In this document: piece by piece, positions 51,707 through 60,003 of the stretch
Layout: the number at the start of each line of letters is the position of its first letter
Position numbering within the stretch: position 1 is the stretch's first letter
NCBI RefSeq assembly: GCF_001689125.2
Contig: NZ_CP015405.2
Location: forward strand, 1,641,001 to 1,705,000
DNA length: 64,000 nucleotides
Source: Blautia pseudococcoides
GTDB lineage: Bacteria > Bacillota > Clostridia > Lachnospirales > Lachnospiraceae
Direction: 5' to 3'
Made by a program: the position numbers and the translations under genes
The notes under the pieces: model-generated
What the model was told of the DNA's origin: nothing
The model's input: the letters and a program-made list of their open reading frames with translations, nothing else
Databases searched by the model: none

Positions 51707-52150
51707 TCAGGGATAAAAGACCATGCCCTCCAGTGTTTTTTCCACATCAATGACGGAATACAATTTATCCCTGTACCGGTAAAGCCCCTTCTCTTTCCAT
51801 CTCTCTGAAGCAGCTACGCCCAGTGGATTTGTTATCTTTTCCGCATCTGTATAGGAGATGATGTACGGCTCCCTGGAAAGCCGGATGCCCAGAAAATACT
51901 TCCGGTGCTTTACGATCACCACGATCACCCGACTCTGATTCCCCTCATCCGCTTCCTGTGCCTCCTCAATCTTTATGACAGGAATCATAGCTCCCTTGTA
52001 GCTGCACACCCCCTCAAAATCCCATGGCATACACGGAATCTTTGAAATCTTAAAGTCATAGCTGATCTCAACCACGCAGGAAAAGTCCACTGCATAATTT
52101 TTTCTGCTACCGGGAAAACACAGAATTTCCGTTATTTCACTCTCGCTCAT
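51707..52150 (-). CDS. cheW: CheW-type chemotaxis coupling protein
   Basis: 147 aa from ATG 52150, eight bases after AAGGAGG. CheW fold: YAVDFSCVVEISYDFKISKIPCMPWDFEGVCSYKGAMIPVI, in parts, is the standard first half; KHRKYFLGIRLSREPYIISY follows. Links receptors to CheA. Overlaps the cheA stop by 14 bp. Last gene of the cluster. Confidence 0.85.
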   Translation of the reverse strand: MSESEITEILCFPGSRKNYAVDFSCVVEISYDFKISKIPCMPWDFEGVCSYKGAMIPVIKIEEAQEADEGNQSRVIVVIVKHRKYFLGIRLSREPYIISYTDAEKITNPLGVAASERWKEKGLYRYRDKLYSVIDVEKTLEGMVFYP

Positions 52151-54203
52151 GGACTGCCTCCTTCGTAAACTTTTCAATCAGGGTTTCAATATCAAGAGCC
52201 GCACATATTTTGCCGTTTCCCATAATACTGCATCCGCTGATGCCCGTATGCCGCCTGAAGCCAGGGCCGAACAGAGCCGGAAGCTGCTTCACCACGATCC
52301 TCTTCTGCTCATACATAGAGTCAATGATAAGAACACCCTCCCGCTTGGCGCTTTTCACATATACCAAAAGGGAGGTGTCAGGATATGCGCCCTCTATCTG
52401 GTAAGCTTCCCTCAAATCCAGCAGGGGAAACATACGGCTGTCATACAAGATATACTTTTTGTCATTTCTCCAGTGTATATAATCTCTGTTCTCCTCATAG
52501 CTGAAAAAGCGCTGTACATATCTGGATGGAACAGAAAAGCGGTATTCTCCCACCCGGAACCTGGTACACTCAATGGTGGCCAGGGACAGGGGGAGGGTGA
52601 TCGTGAAGGTGCTTCCCTTCCCCTCCTCACTCTGGATATACAGATGGCCCCCTGCCTCCTCCAGAATATTCTTCACCACATCCAAACCTACGCCCCGGCC
52701 CGAATACTCTGTAACCTCCTGATTGGTGGTAAACCCAGGGGAGAGGATCAGTTCCAGAGTCTCCTGGGGATCGTACTCTTCTTCCGGTTTTGTAAGGAGA
52801 TGTTTTTCCTTGGCTTTTTCCAGGATTTTTGCTAAGTTTATGCCTCTTCCGTCATCAGAAACGGAGATCATCAGCTCACCTATGGTATTTTCCGCACTGA
52901 AAGTAATGCTGCCTTTTGGATTCTTGCCTGCTGCCTCACGCTCTTTCGGAAGTTCCAGTCCATGGTCCACCGCGTTTCTGATAATATGGAGCAGCGATTC
53001 TGAGACATAGTCCACCACACTTTTATCCGCTTCAATATCACCACAGTTTACAATCAGTTCCGCTTCTTTTCCCTGGTCCCTGCAGATATCCCGCAGAATC
53101 CGCTTCAGCTTTGGAATGACCTTTGACACGGGGACCATACGGATTTCCATGACGGTACGCTCCATCTCCTCGATCAGACGGTTGACCTGATAGGCCGTCC
53201 CTTCTCTTAAATCATCCATACCACGGCTTTTCAGCTCCTCATCCAGAGTCAGCATCAGTATCAGCAGTTCTCCCGACAGGTTTTGAAGTCTGTCCAAACG
53301 GTCCGTCCGTACATTGAGAAACTCCACCTCTTTTGTCTCTGAAGGACTGTCCGCTTTCCGTGCTTTCTTTTCCGGCGGTGCTTCCGGTTTCTTCTCTTCA
53401 TCTCTGAGGACTTCATGATCCTTTACAAAAAGTCCGCGTTTGACTGCATCCAGGACTTCTTCCTTTTTATCACTTTCAAACCGGATGAAAACCCCGTTTT
53501 TGTTGATATACTCTGCTCCCTGCTGGGATTTTTCCAAATCCTGGGGATAACTCTCCACACTGCTGCAGAGACTTCCGATCTTTCTGATGATCATATAGGC
53601 ACGGATGTTCTCCATACGGCAGCCTTCTTCAAACCGGATCCGTATAACAACACCTGGCTTTTTCTGGAAGCTTTCCGGGATTCCTACCGGTATGGTCTCT
53701 GATTTTTTTTCTGTTTCTTCTGTCCGGGAAGAAGCAGAATCCGCTTCTGCCGGTATAGGCATATCCGCCGCATCTTTTATATGACTTAACTCCTCCAGAC
53801 TTTTCAGGTAGTCTTCTATTTTCTTCTCTATCTCGTTAGTATCCTTTGGCGTATAATTATCCTCAAGCATCCGCTTCAGTTCATTATCCACAAAATCAGA
53901 CACCTTAAACAGCAGGTCAAACAGCTCCGGCTTTATGCGGCTGATCTCCCCTTTCTGCTCCCTGTAATAGGAGAAGAGGTCTTCCAGTTTATGTGCCATG
54001 CCTGACAGAGCGTGAAGCCCCATCATGGCGGAAGAGCTTTTGATGGTGTGCATGATCCTGAAAACTGTATTGATATCATCCTCTGAAAACGTCTTGTTTT
54101 TATCCGCTTCCAGCAGGACTCCGTTTAGCTGTTCCATAAGCTGGCGTGTCTCCAGAAGGTACACTTCCAGCATTTCTTCTGCATCTGCATCGAAATATCC
54201 CAT
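52137..54203 (-). CDS. cheA: Chemotaxis histidine kinase CheA
   Basis: 688 aa. HPt domain at 1-110 with phospho-His H52 (FRIMHTIKSSSAMMG); a P2-like domain about 185-275 that may bind CheY; dimerisation domain about 300-360; HATPase domain with IIRNAVDHGLELP, SDDGRGI and YSGRGVGLDVVKNI; CheW-like domain about 560-680. The receptor-controlled kinase of the cluster. Phosphoryl acceptors here are CheY and the REC-GGDEF protein. Confidence 0.95.
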   Translation of the reverse strand: MGYFDADAEEMLEVYLLETRQLMEQLNGVLLEADKNKTFSEDDINTVFRIMHTIKSSSAMMGLHALSGMAHKLEDLFSYYREQKGEISRIKPELFDLLFKVSDFVDNELKRMLEDNYTPKDTNEIEKKIEDYLKSLEELSHIKDAADMPIPAEADSASSRTEETEKKSETIPVGIPESFQKKPGVVIRIRFEEGCRMENIRAYMIIRKIGSLCSSVESYPQDLEKSQQGAEYINKNGVFIRFESDKKEEVLDAVKRGLFVKDHEVLRDEEKKPEAPPEKKARKADSPSETKEVEFLNVRTDRLDRLQNLSGELLILMLTLDEELKSRGMDDLREGTAYQVNRLIEEMERTVMEIRMVPVSKVIPKLKRILRDICRDQGKEAELIVNCGDIEADKSVVDYVSESLLHIIRNAVDHGLELPKEREAAGKNPKGSITFSAENTIGELMISVSDDGRGINLAKILEKAKEKHLLTKPEEEYDPQETLELILSPGFTTNQEVTEYSGRGVGLDVVKNILEEAGGHLYIQSEEGKGSTFTITLPLSLATIECTRFRVGEYRFSVPSRYVQRFFSYEENRDYIHWRNDKKYILYDSRMFPLLDLREAYQIEGAYPDTSLLVYVKSAKREGVLIIDSMYEQKRIVVKQLPALFGPGFRRHTGISGCSIMGNGKICAALDIETLIEKFTKEAVHERE

Positions 54204-54216
54204 ATTTATTCACCGC

Positions 54217-55158
54217 TCACCGTATGTCTTTGTACCAGACACTGCGGTTCTTTCCGTTTCGTTTCCCGTAGTAAAGTGCTTTATCCGCACAGTTGACGCT
54301 GTCCTCTATCCTGTCCGGTTCCTTATAGGTATGAAGCCCCATAGTCAATGTACAGGAGAATTCCCCGTCCGGATGATAAATCCGGAATGCCTCCACTTCC
54401 CTGCGGATACGCTCACTGATCTCAAAAGCCTCCTCCTCCGTCACGGCAAAGAGGACGATCAGGAACTCTTCCCCGCCCCAGCGGATGACCCTGTGGTCCC
54501 TGCACTGCTCTTCCAGTATATTGGCAATACACACAAGTGCTGCATCCCCGGCATCGTGTCCGTATGTATCATTGATTTTCTTAAAGTCATCAATATCTGC
54601 CATGATCAGAACTTCTGTGGCTTTCTCCGCATTATGGTCCCTCATATCCTCCATAAGGTTCCCAACCACATATCTCCTGTTGTACAGACCGGTAAGCCCA
54701 TCTCTGAAAGCCATAAAATTCAGCTTTTCCATATTGGTGAGCAGCTCTTTATTCTGCCGGTTCAGCATATCTTTCTGCTTTTTCATCTCAAGATGGGCGT
54801 GAACCCTGGACCGCAGTTCTGCAGTGGTGAAAGGCTTTTTGATATAATCGCAGGCGCCCATAGAAAATCCCTTGACCACATCCTCGTCCCTGTCTTTAGA
54901 AGTGAGAAACAAAACTGCTGCTTCGTTCTGCCCTACTTCCTTCAGTTTTCCAATCAGCTCATATCCCTCAATATCCGGCAGTACCACATCCAGAAGGATC
55001 AAATCCGGCTGATACTGCATAGCCATATCCACAGCCTCCTGCCCATTATGTGCCTCGCAGAGAAAAACAGGCTCTTCTTTCAGTGCTGTCTGAATCTGTT
55101 TACATACCATCAAGCTGTCATCAACAGCCAAAACGATATTCTTACCGTTAAAATCCAT
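54217..55158 (-). CDS. REC-GGDEF response regulator (diguanylate cyclase)
   Basis: 313 aa. REC domain at 1-125 with acidic pair D13/D14, phospho-Asp D57 (LILLDVVLP) and K108 (YIKKPF). A short helical linker leads to a GGDEF domain at about 148-310: DGLTGLYNRRYV, MADIDDFKKINDTYGHDAGD, and GGEEF at 228-232, an active variant. So it should make c-di-GMP when phosphorylated by CheA. An allosteric RxxD inhibitory site is not evident. It lies between cheD and cheA, and thus couples chemosensing to c-di-GMP. Confidence 0.9.
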   Translation of the reverse strand: MDFNGKNIVLAVDDSLMVCKQIQTALKEEPVFLCEAHNGQEAVDMAMQYQPDLILLDVVLPDIEGYELIGKLKEVGQNEAAVLFLTSKDRDEDVVKGFSMGACDYIKKPFTTAELRSRVHAHLEMKKQKDMLNRQNKELLTNMEKLNFMAFRDGLTGLYNRRYVVGNLMEDMRDHNAEKATEVLIMADIDDFKKINDTYGHDAGDAALVCIANILEEQCRDHRVIRWGGEEFLIVLFAVTEEEAFEISERIRREVEAFRIYHPDGEFSCTLTMGLHTYKEPDRIEDSVNCADKALYYGKRNGKNRSVWYKDIR

Positions 55159-55175
55159 ATCTGCCTCCCATATTG

Positions 55176-55652
55176 TTATAAATTTACTGTTTTTTTTCTT
55201 ACTGTTTTTACCTGGACTGTGCCGTCGTCAGCACAAAATTCCAGAGTCCTGCCGTAATTGGCCCCTGTGTCCTCGGCAACAATACGGATACCTGCCATAC
55301 GCAGGGTCTGCCTGACAGCCACAGTGTTCTTTTCACCAATATCCCATTCCAAACCGCCGGTATGGAACATCTTGGCTCCCCCGGCTATTTTAGCTGTCAT
55401 CCTTTTTTTGTCGGCCCCGTGTTTCTGCATTTCCATGATCAGTGCGGGAATCCCGCTTTTTGCAAACTTATAGGGATTACTCTTTACGGTAGCGCTGTTC
55501 TCATCCGGCAGCACGATATGAGCCAGTCCGGCTATTTTTATTTTGCTGTCGTACAGGCAGATACCCACACAGGACCCTAATGCATAAGTGACCAGCATCT
55601 GTCCGTCAAAGGCAATCCTGCCTTCCGCAATACCTACTGTAATTTTATCCAT
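55176..55652 (-). CDS. cheD: Chemoreceptor glutamine deamidase CheD
   Basis: 158 aa from ATG 55652 (AGGAG seven bases before); the frame is open to 55667. Catalytic C28 in YALGSCVGICLYD and H45 in AGLAHIVLPD are present. CheD deamidates receptor glutamines and binds CheC. Overlaps the cheC stop by 8 bp, as typical of the CheC-CheD pair. Confidence 0.93.
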   Translation of the reverse strand: MDKITVGIAEGRIAFDGQMLVTYALGSCVGICLYDSKIKIAGLAHIVLPDENSATVKSNPYKFAKSGIPALIMEMQKHGADKKRMTAKIAGGAKMFHTGGLEWDIGEKNTVAVRQTLRMAGIRIVAEDTGANYGRTLEFCADDGTVQVKTVRKKTVNL

Positions 55653-56268
55653 TTTGCAACTCCTCAAGTTTCCGGAGCAAAGTATGCAGAGTATCCATTT
55701 CCGGAAGGAACAAGATACGGCCTGAAAAAGTTCCGGTATTCATACAGAACAGATTATCTATCATCAAGAGTTCCTCACTTGTTCTGAGAAAACGTGACAT
55801 AGCGGCAGTGAGTATGGCACCGCCCATATCAACGCTGATCTGGGGAACCGAAACATCCATCTCCATATCCAGAAGCTGGGACAGGGCCCGGATATAAGAG
55901 CCGCACATAATATTCCCCAGTTCCAGCAGCAATGATTCTTCCATCTCTGTCAGTCTGGTGAAATCTGTTATCTCCTCACCCAGTACCAGACGCACCACCT
56001 GGCCGGTAAACGTCTCATCCAGAAGAAAGAGAAACATACCGTTTATCTCTCCGAAAACTTCCACCATAATTCCTGTGAGCGGTGTTTCCGCTTCGGCAAT
56101 GATCTCTGTTATCTGCTGAAAAGGCAATACTCTCAGATTGGGCGTATCAATCTCCAGCGGACAGTTCAGAAGCTGAGACAGAGCACTGACCGCATTTCCG
56201 GTCCCGATATTGCCCAGCTCCTTTATAAAATCCTTAGAAAGTTCCTCCAATTCCACTTCACAATTCAT
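55645..56268 (-). CDS. cheC: CheY-P phosphatase CheC
   Basis: 207 aa with two copies of the phosphatase motif: FIKELGNIGTGNAVSALSQL (E17, N20) and LLLELGNIMCGSYIRALSQL (E116, N119), both intact. Dephosphorylates CheY-P and regulates CheD. The ATG follows the MCP gene by 19 bp. Confidence 0.93.
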   Translation of the reverse strand: MNCEVELEELSKDFIKELGNIGTGNAVSALSQLLNCPLEIDTPNLRVLPFQQITEIIAEAETPLTGIMVEVFGEINGMFLFLLDETFTGQVVRLVLGEEITDFTRLTEMEESLLLELGNIMCGSYIRALSQLLDMEMDVSVPQISVDMGGAILTAAMSRFLRTSEELLMIDNLFCMNTGTFSGRILFLPEMDTLHTLLRKLEELQNG

Positions 56269-56286
56269 TCTCTTCCCCTTTATCCA

Positions 56287-57963
56287 TCAAATCTCAAATT
56301 GTTCCACCAGTTCCTTTAACATCTGCGCCTGTGCGGACAGCTCCTCACTGGCAGCCGCGCTCTCCTCCGAGGATGCCGAATTGCCCTGTACAATATCAGA
56401 GATCAAATCCATGCTTTTGCGCACCTGCATGATCGCATCCGCCTGCTGGACCGATACTTCTGAGATTTCATCCATCATCTGATTTACTTCCTGGGCCCTT
56501 TCTACAGAGTCCTTTAAAGAGTCAGCCGTGGTATGGACCGTATCCATCCCTACATTGACTGCCTCTGAATTCTTATCTACCAGTCCTGCAGTCAGTTTGG
56601 ATGCTTCCGCTGTCTTAGATGCCAGGCGGCGGACCTCTCCGGCCACCACAGAGAAGCCTCTTCCTGCTTCCCCGGCTCTTGCTGCCTCCACAGATGCGTT
56701 CAGAGCCAGTATATTGGTCTGGAAGGCAATATCCTCTATTTCTTTTACAATCCCGGTGATCTCCTGAGAATTGTTCTTGATCTCTTTTATGGCGGTCAGC
56801 AGTCTGTGCATCTGCTGGTCATTGTTTTCCAGGCTGCGTCCCACGTTATCTGCCAGTTTGCTGGATCTTACGGCTTTCTCTGCATTGCCGTTGATGCTCT
56901 CTGTGATCTCGCTGATGCTGACAGCCAATTCCTCAATGGAGCTGGCCTGCTGGGATGTCCCCTGTGCCAGGGTCTGTGCAGCGTTAGATACCTGTTCCGC
57001 GCCGCCTGCCACCTGCTCCGCACTGCCGTTGATCTGCCGGATCGCATTGCGCAGCAGCTCCCCGATTTCATCCAGGGCATCTCCCAGGGCTACAAAGTCC
57101 CCTTTGAATTTTACTTTGGTACGATAGTTCAACTTTCCTTTGCCAAGGGCTGTCATTCCTGTCTTAATTTCCGATACATAGGCATTCAGGGCCATTGTGG
57201 TCTGACGGATGCTTTCCGCAAGCTGCCCCAGCTCATTTCGGGAGGTAAAGGACAGATTGGCCTGAAGTTTCCCCTCCGCCACAGACTGCGCCGCTTTTTT
57301 TATCTCATTTACAGGTTTTAGAATACTTCTGGTAATGGTCAGCCACAAGACACAGGTGATCAGGATACTGACAAAAGCCAGGATAAGGATCATGATCCTG
57401 GCCTCCCCGTTGGATATCAGGGAAGTATTCAGCGTATTCTCCGCATCCATTATACATTCATCGGTCACCTGGGAGAGGGTATCACTTACTTGTTTCATTT
57501 TTGATGCGTATTCATTTACATAGATTTCCAACGCTTGTTTTGCATCACCGCTCTCCAGCAGGGATATGACCCTGTCCCTGGTGAGTTTATAGGATGCGAA
57601 TCCTTCGCCCAGATTCTTGATCAGTTCTGTATCACTTCCGTATCCGGTCTGCAGAAATTCCAGCTTTTTTTCCACTTCCTGACTAGCTGACTTTGTCTGC
57701 ATCATCAGTTCATCTTCATCCATGACATTATCCGTTGCCGCCATAATAGTCAGATTCTTTCCAACCAGATGAAGGTTGGACAACATACTCATGGACGCTT
57801 CCACATTGGCGAAAGGCTGGTTATAAAAATTATCTATTTTTTCCGACATGTTCCGGATGGTATGCAGAGAGATGAAAACAGTAAATATATACAAAACAAT
57901 AATTGACGCAAAAGCTGCGATCAGTTTTGTTCCTATTTTCAGATTCAAAAAGTAGTTTTTCAT
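56287..57963 (-). CDS. Methyl-accepting chemotaxis protein
   Basis: 558 aa from ATG 57963 (AAGGA nine bases before); the frame begins at a GTG at 57981. Membrane helix near 14-36, a periplasmic-type 4-helix-bundle sensor to about 185, second helix near 186-206, HAMP to about 265, then the signalling hairpin with the tip [20 protein letters not shown] and [20 protein letters not shown]. Sensor ligand unknown. No pentapeptide tether for CheR/CheB seen at the C-terminus (ends [10 protein letters not shown]). Confidence 0.93.
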   Translation of the reverse strand: MKNYFLNLKIGTKLIAAFASIIVLYIFTVFISLHTIRNMSEKIDNFYNQPFANVEASMSMLSNLHLVGKNLTIMAATDNVMDEDELMMQTKSASQEVEKKLEFLQTGYGSDTELIKNLGEGFASYKLTRDRVISLLESGDAKQALEIYVNEYASKMKQVSDTLSQVTDECIMDAENTLNTSLISNGEARIMILILAFVSILITCVLWLTITRSILKPVNEIKKAAQSVAEGKLQANLSFTSRNELGQLAESIRQTTMALNAYVSEIKTGMTALGKGKLNYRTKVKFKGDFVALGDALDEIGELLRNAIRQINGSAEQVAGGAEQVSNAAQTLAQGTSQQASSIEELAVSISEITESINGNAEKAVRSSKLADNVGRSLENNDQQMHRLLTAIKEIKNNSQEITGIVKEIEDIAFQTNILALNASVEAARAGEAGRGFSVVAGEVRRLASKTAEASKLTAGLVDKNSEAVNVGMDTVHTTADSLKDSVERAQEVNQMMDEISEVSVQQADAIMQVRKSMDLISDIVQGNSASSEESAAASEELSAQAQMLKELVEQFEI

Positions 57964-57977
57964 CACACTTTTTCCTT

Positions 57978-58349
57978 TCACTCATCTATGGGAAAACAAC
58001 TGTCCACGATTCTTAAAAACTCATCCTTCTTGAACGGCTTTACAATAAAATCTCTGGCCCCCATTACAATCGCTCTCTGGATCACAGTTTCCTGACCCAT
58101 AGCTGAACACATTACAACCGCGGCATCCTCGTCCTGCCTTAAAATCTCTTCCAGCACTTCCAGTCCGGATTTGCCCGGCATGGTGATATCCAAAAGGACC
58201 AGATCCGGGTTGTATTCTCCGAACATGGCAATTGCCTCATCACCGTCCCTGGCCTCCTCCACATTGGCATATCCTCCTTCGGACAAAATTTTCCGGATGG
58301 ACTTTCTCATAAACATGGCGTCATCCACAATCAAGATTTTCTTTTCCAT
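57978..58349 (-). CDS. cheY: Chemotaxis response regulator CheY
   Basis: 123 aa single REC domain: acidic D9/D10, phospho-Asp D54 in [12 protein letters not shown]82 in MCSAMGQ, K104 in IVKPFKK. All catalytic residues are present. Output target is the flagellar switch or another partner not in this window. Confidence 0.93.
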   Translation of the reverse strand: MEKKILIVDDAMFMRKSIRKILSEGGYANVEEARDGDEAIAMFGEYNPDLVLLDITMPGKSGLEVLEEILRQDEDAAVVMCSAMGQETVIQRAIVMGARDFIVKPFKKDEFLRIVDSCFPIDE

Positions 58350-58353
58350 ATAC

Positions 58354-59175
58354 TCACCTTAGCTTCTCTCTATTTTTTTTATACACGGCAGGAAATACCG
58401 GTTCCAATTTGATCTCACCGCGGTTTAAAAGTTCAGCGTGTCCAATCACCAGATAGCCCCCCGGCTTCAGGCTGGCCTCCAGTTTCTTCACCAGGGTCTC
58501 CTTGGCTTTTTTATCAAAATATATCATAACATTTCTACAGAAGATCAGATCAAACTGCTCCGTCCCCATATAAGGTGACAGCAGATTCTGATTCTGAAAC
58601 CGGATGTTCTGCTTCAGCCGCTCCTCCACACAGAATGTTTTTGCATCCGCTGACCGAAAGTATTTATTCTTCCAATCCGCCTGAAGCCCTTCCACTTCTT
58701 TTGCCGTGTAGATCCCCTTCCCCGCCTTTTCCAACACCTGACCGGAAATGTCTGTTGCCAGGATCCTGTAATTTAACAGTTTTCCTGTCCGGTCCCTGTT
58801 ATCCTGCAGGATCATGGCAATGGTATAACACTCTTCTCCGGTGGAACATCCCGCGCACCAAACATTCAGAATACCTCTGCTGCTTTTGGATAATTCCGGC
58901 AGGATATGGTCACGCAGGATTGTAAAATGAGCCGGCTCCCTCATAAAATATGTATAATTGGTAGTCAGACGGCTTACCATATTGGAAGCCGTCATTCCGG
59001 TTTTGTCTTTCTTTAAAAGCTCCATATATCTGCCAAAGGTTGTCACACCCTGGGATTCCAGTTCTTTGGACATGCGGCATTCGATCAATGTCTTTTTTTT
59101 CTCCAGATTAATGCCGTAACTCTGACGCATATATTCCACTATCTCAGCAAATTCTTCTTCTTTAAGCCTGATCAC
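58354..59175 (-). CDS. cheR: Chemoreceptor glutamate methyltransferase CheR
   Basis: 273 aa. N-terminal helical domain (about 1-75), then the SAM-binding Rossmann domain: LNVWCAGCSTGEECYTIAM, ILATDISGQVLEKAGKGIY, and FDLIFCRNVMIYFDKKA, then GGYLVIGHAELL. Methylates receptor glutamates. A cheB methylesterase is not seen anywhere in the cluster. Overlaps the downstream end of the small CheW-like gene by 14 bp. Confidence 0.94.
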   Translation of the reverse strand: MIRLKEEEFAEIVEYMRQSYGINLEKKKTLIECRMSKELESQGVTTFGRYMELLKKDKTGMTASNMVSRLTTNYTYFMREPAHFTILRDHILPELSKSSRGILNVWCAGCSTGEECYTIAMILQDNRDRTGKLLNYRILATDISGQVLEKAGKGIYTAKEVEGLQADWKNKYFRSADAKTFCVEERLKQNIRFQNQNLLSPYMGTEQFDLIFCRNVMIYFDKKAKETLVKKLEASLKPGGYLVIGHAELLNRGEIKLEPVFPAVYKKNREKLR

Positions 59176-59488
59176 TTTTTCTCTCCCATATCCCCGGTTT
59201 CACTTCTGTCAATTCTTCCCGGTCAATCTCTTCTTCCCCGGTCAGTTCCTCTGCAGCAGCCCCCACGATCAAATCACCTTGCGGCTTCATAAGAATACCG
59301 CATTTTGCATCTCTTCCGCTGCCCAGACGGTAATATACGGCAAGGCGGCCTTTATAAACAGAGATGCCCAGTATTTCGTCTCCTGCTCCGGGAACTTTCC
59401 ATATTTGGGGATTCAGGTAAAGGGTTTCCGTCTTCTCTTTCTCTATATACAAAATTCTTTCCCTGGTTCTCACCTTTATAACTTCCAT
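59162..59488 (-). CDS. Small CheW-like protein
   Basis: 108 aa. The order of strands (KVPGAGDEILGISVYKGRLAVYYRL; CGILMKPQGDLIVGAAAEEL) resembles a shortened CheW, with half the usual sequence lost; an acidic tail follows. Overlaps both neighbours (13 bp upstream, 14 bp downstream), so it is part of the coupled operon. Function not known; perhaps a receptor-array adaptor. Confidence 0.65.
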   Translation of the reverse strand: MEVIKVRTRERILYIEKEKTETLYLNPQIWKVPGAGDEILGISVYKGRLAVYYRLGSGRDAKCGILMKPQGDLIVGAAAEELTGEEEIDREELTEVKPGIWERKSDQA

Positions 59489-59871
59489 TGTCTCTCCTTC
59501 AATATCTCCGGCTTCAGCACATAGGCCAGCACTTCATCCTCCTGCCCTGTCTGAAGCAGTACAGCTGCCTCCAGATACCGATTCGTCTCATTCCATGCCG
59601 GTTCAGCCAGAGACAGGAAAGCTCTTTTGTCAAGGACCCGGATCCCCAATACCCTTTCCGCCAGAAACCCTGCATTCTCCTCGTCCGCCAGAATCAGGTA
59701 TTCCTGTGTTTTTCCTTTATATCCGGGGCTGGTAAGTCCGGCAAAATCTATAAGGGAAGTTTTCCCTTTTTTTTTCGTCCTCTCGCTGATTCTGTCCACC
59801 CAGGACAGAGGAAGAAGATAATGCACTTCATCTGCCATAAATTCCAGATATTCCAGCTGCTGGTCTCCCAT
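59476..59871 (-). CDS. CheW-like protein, first gene of the chemotaxis operon
   Basis: 131 aa. LEYLEFMADEVHYLLPLSWVDRI resembles the CheW N-terminus, FAERVLGI-like and RVLDKRAFLSLAEPAWNETNRYLEAAVL the rest, but conservation is weak. The ATG is after GGCGG, with the operon promoter about 40 bases upstream. Probably a second CheW-like scaffold. Confidence 0.6.
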   Translation of the reverse strand: MGDQQLEYLEFMADEVHYLLPLSWVDRISERTKKKGKTSLIDFAGLTSPGYKGKTQEYLILADEENAGFLAERVLGIRVLDKRAFLSLAEPAWNETNRYLEAAVLLQTGQEDEVLAYVLKPEILKERQWKL

Positions 59872-59909
59872 TACAACGCCGCCTTTCTTAATGGATTTCT
59901 ACTATCTCT

Positions 59910-59938
59910 ATAATACTTGATTGCCGCAGAAAAGACAA
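59910..59938 (-). promoter_or_regulatory. Promoter of the chemotaxis operon
   Basis: TTGTCT (59938-59933), 17-base spacer, TATTAT (59915-59910) on the minus strand. It looks sigma-A-like; no sigma-28 (flagellar) element was noticed. Confidence 0.5.
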
Positions 59939-59945
59939 TATAAAT

Positions 59946-59987
59946 ATAAAAACAGCGCAGGCAACGATTCGCATTCATTGCCTGCGC
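59946..59987 (-). terminator. Terminator of leuS
   Basis: GCGCAGGCAA (59955-59964) pairs perfectly with TTGCCTGCGC (59978-59987); TGTTTTTAT follows on the minus strand. Confidence 0.88.
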
Positions 59988-60003
59988 CGAATATGGTTAT
60001 AGA

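Noticed and set aside
54025..55257. 410-codon plus-strand frame opposite the REC-GGDEF gene
   Set aside because: Low-quality composition (His/Ile/Phe rich) and antisense to a well-supported gene; no start signals.
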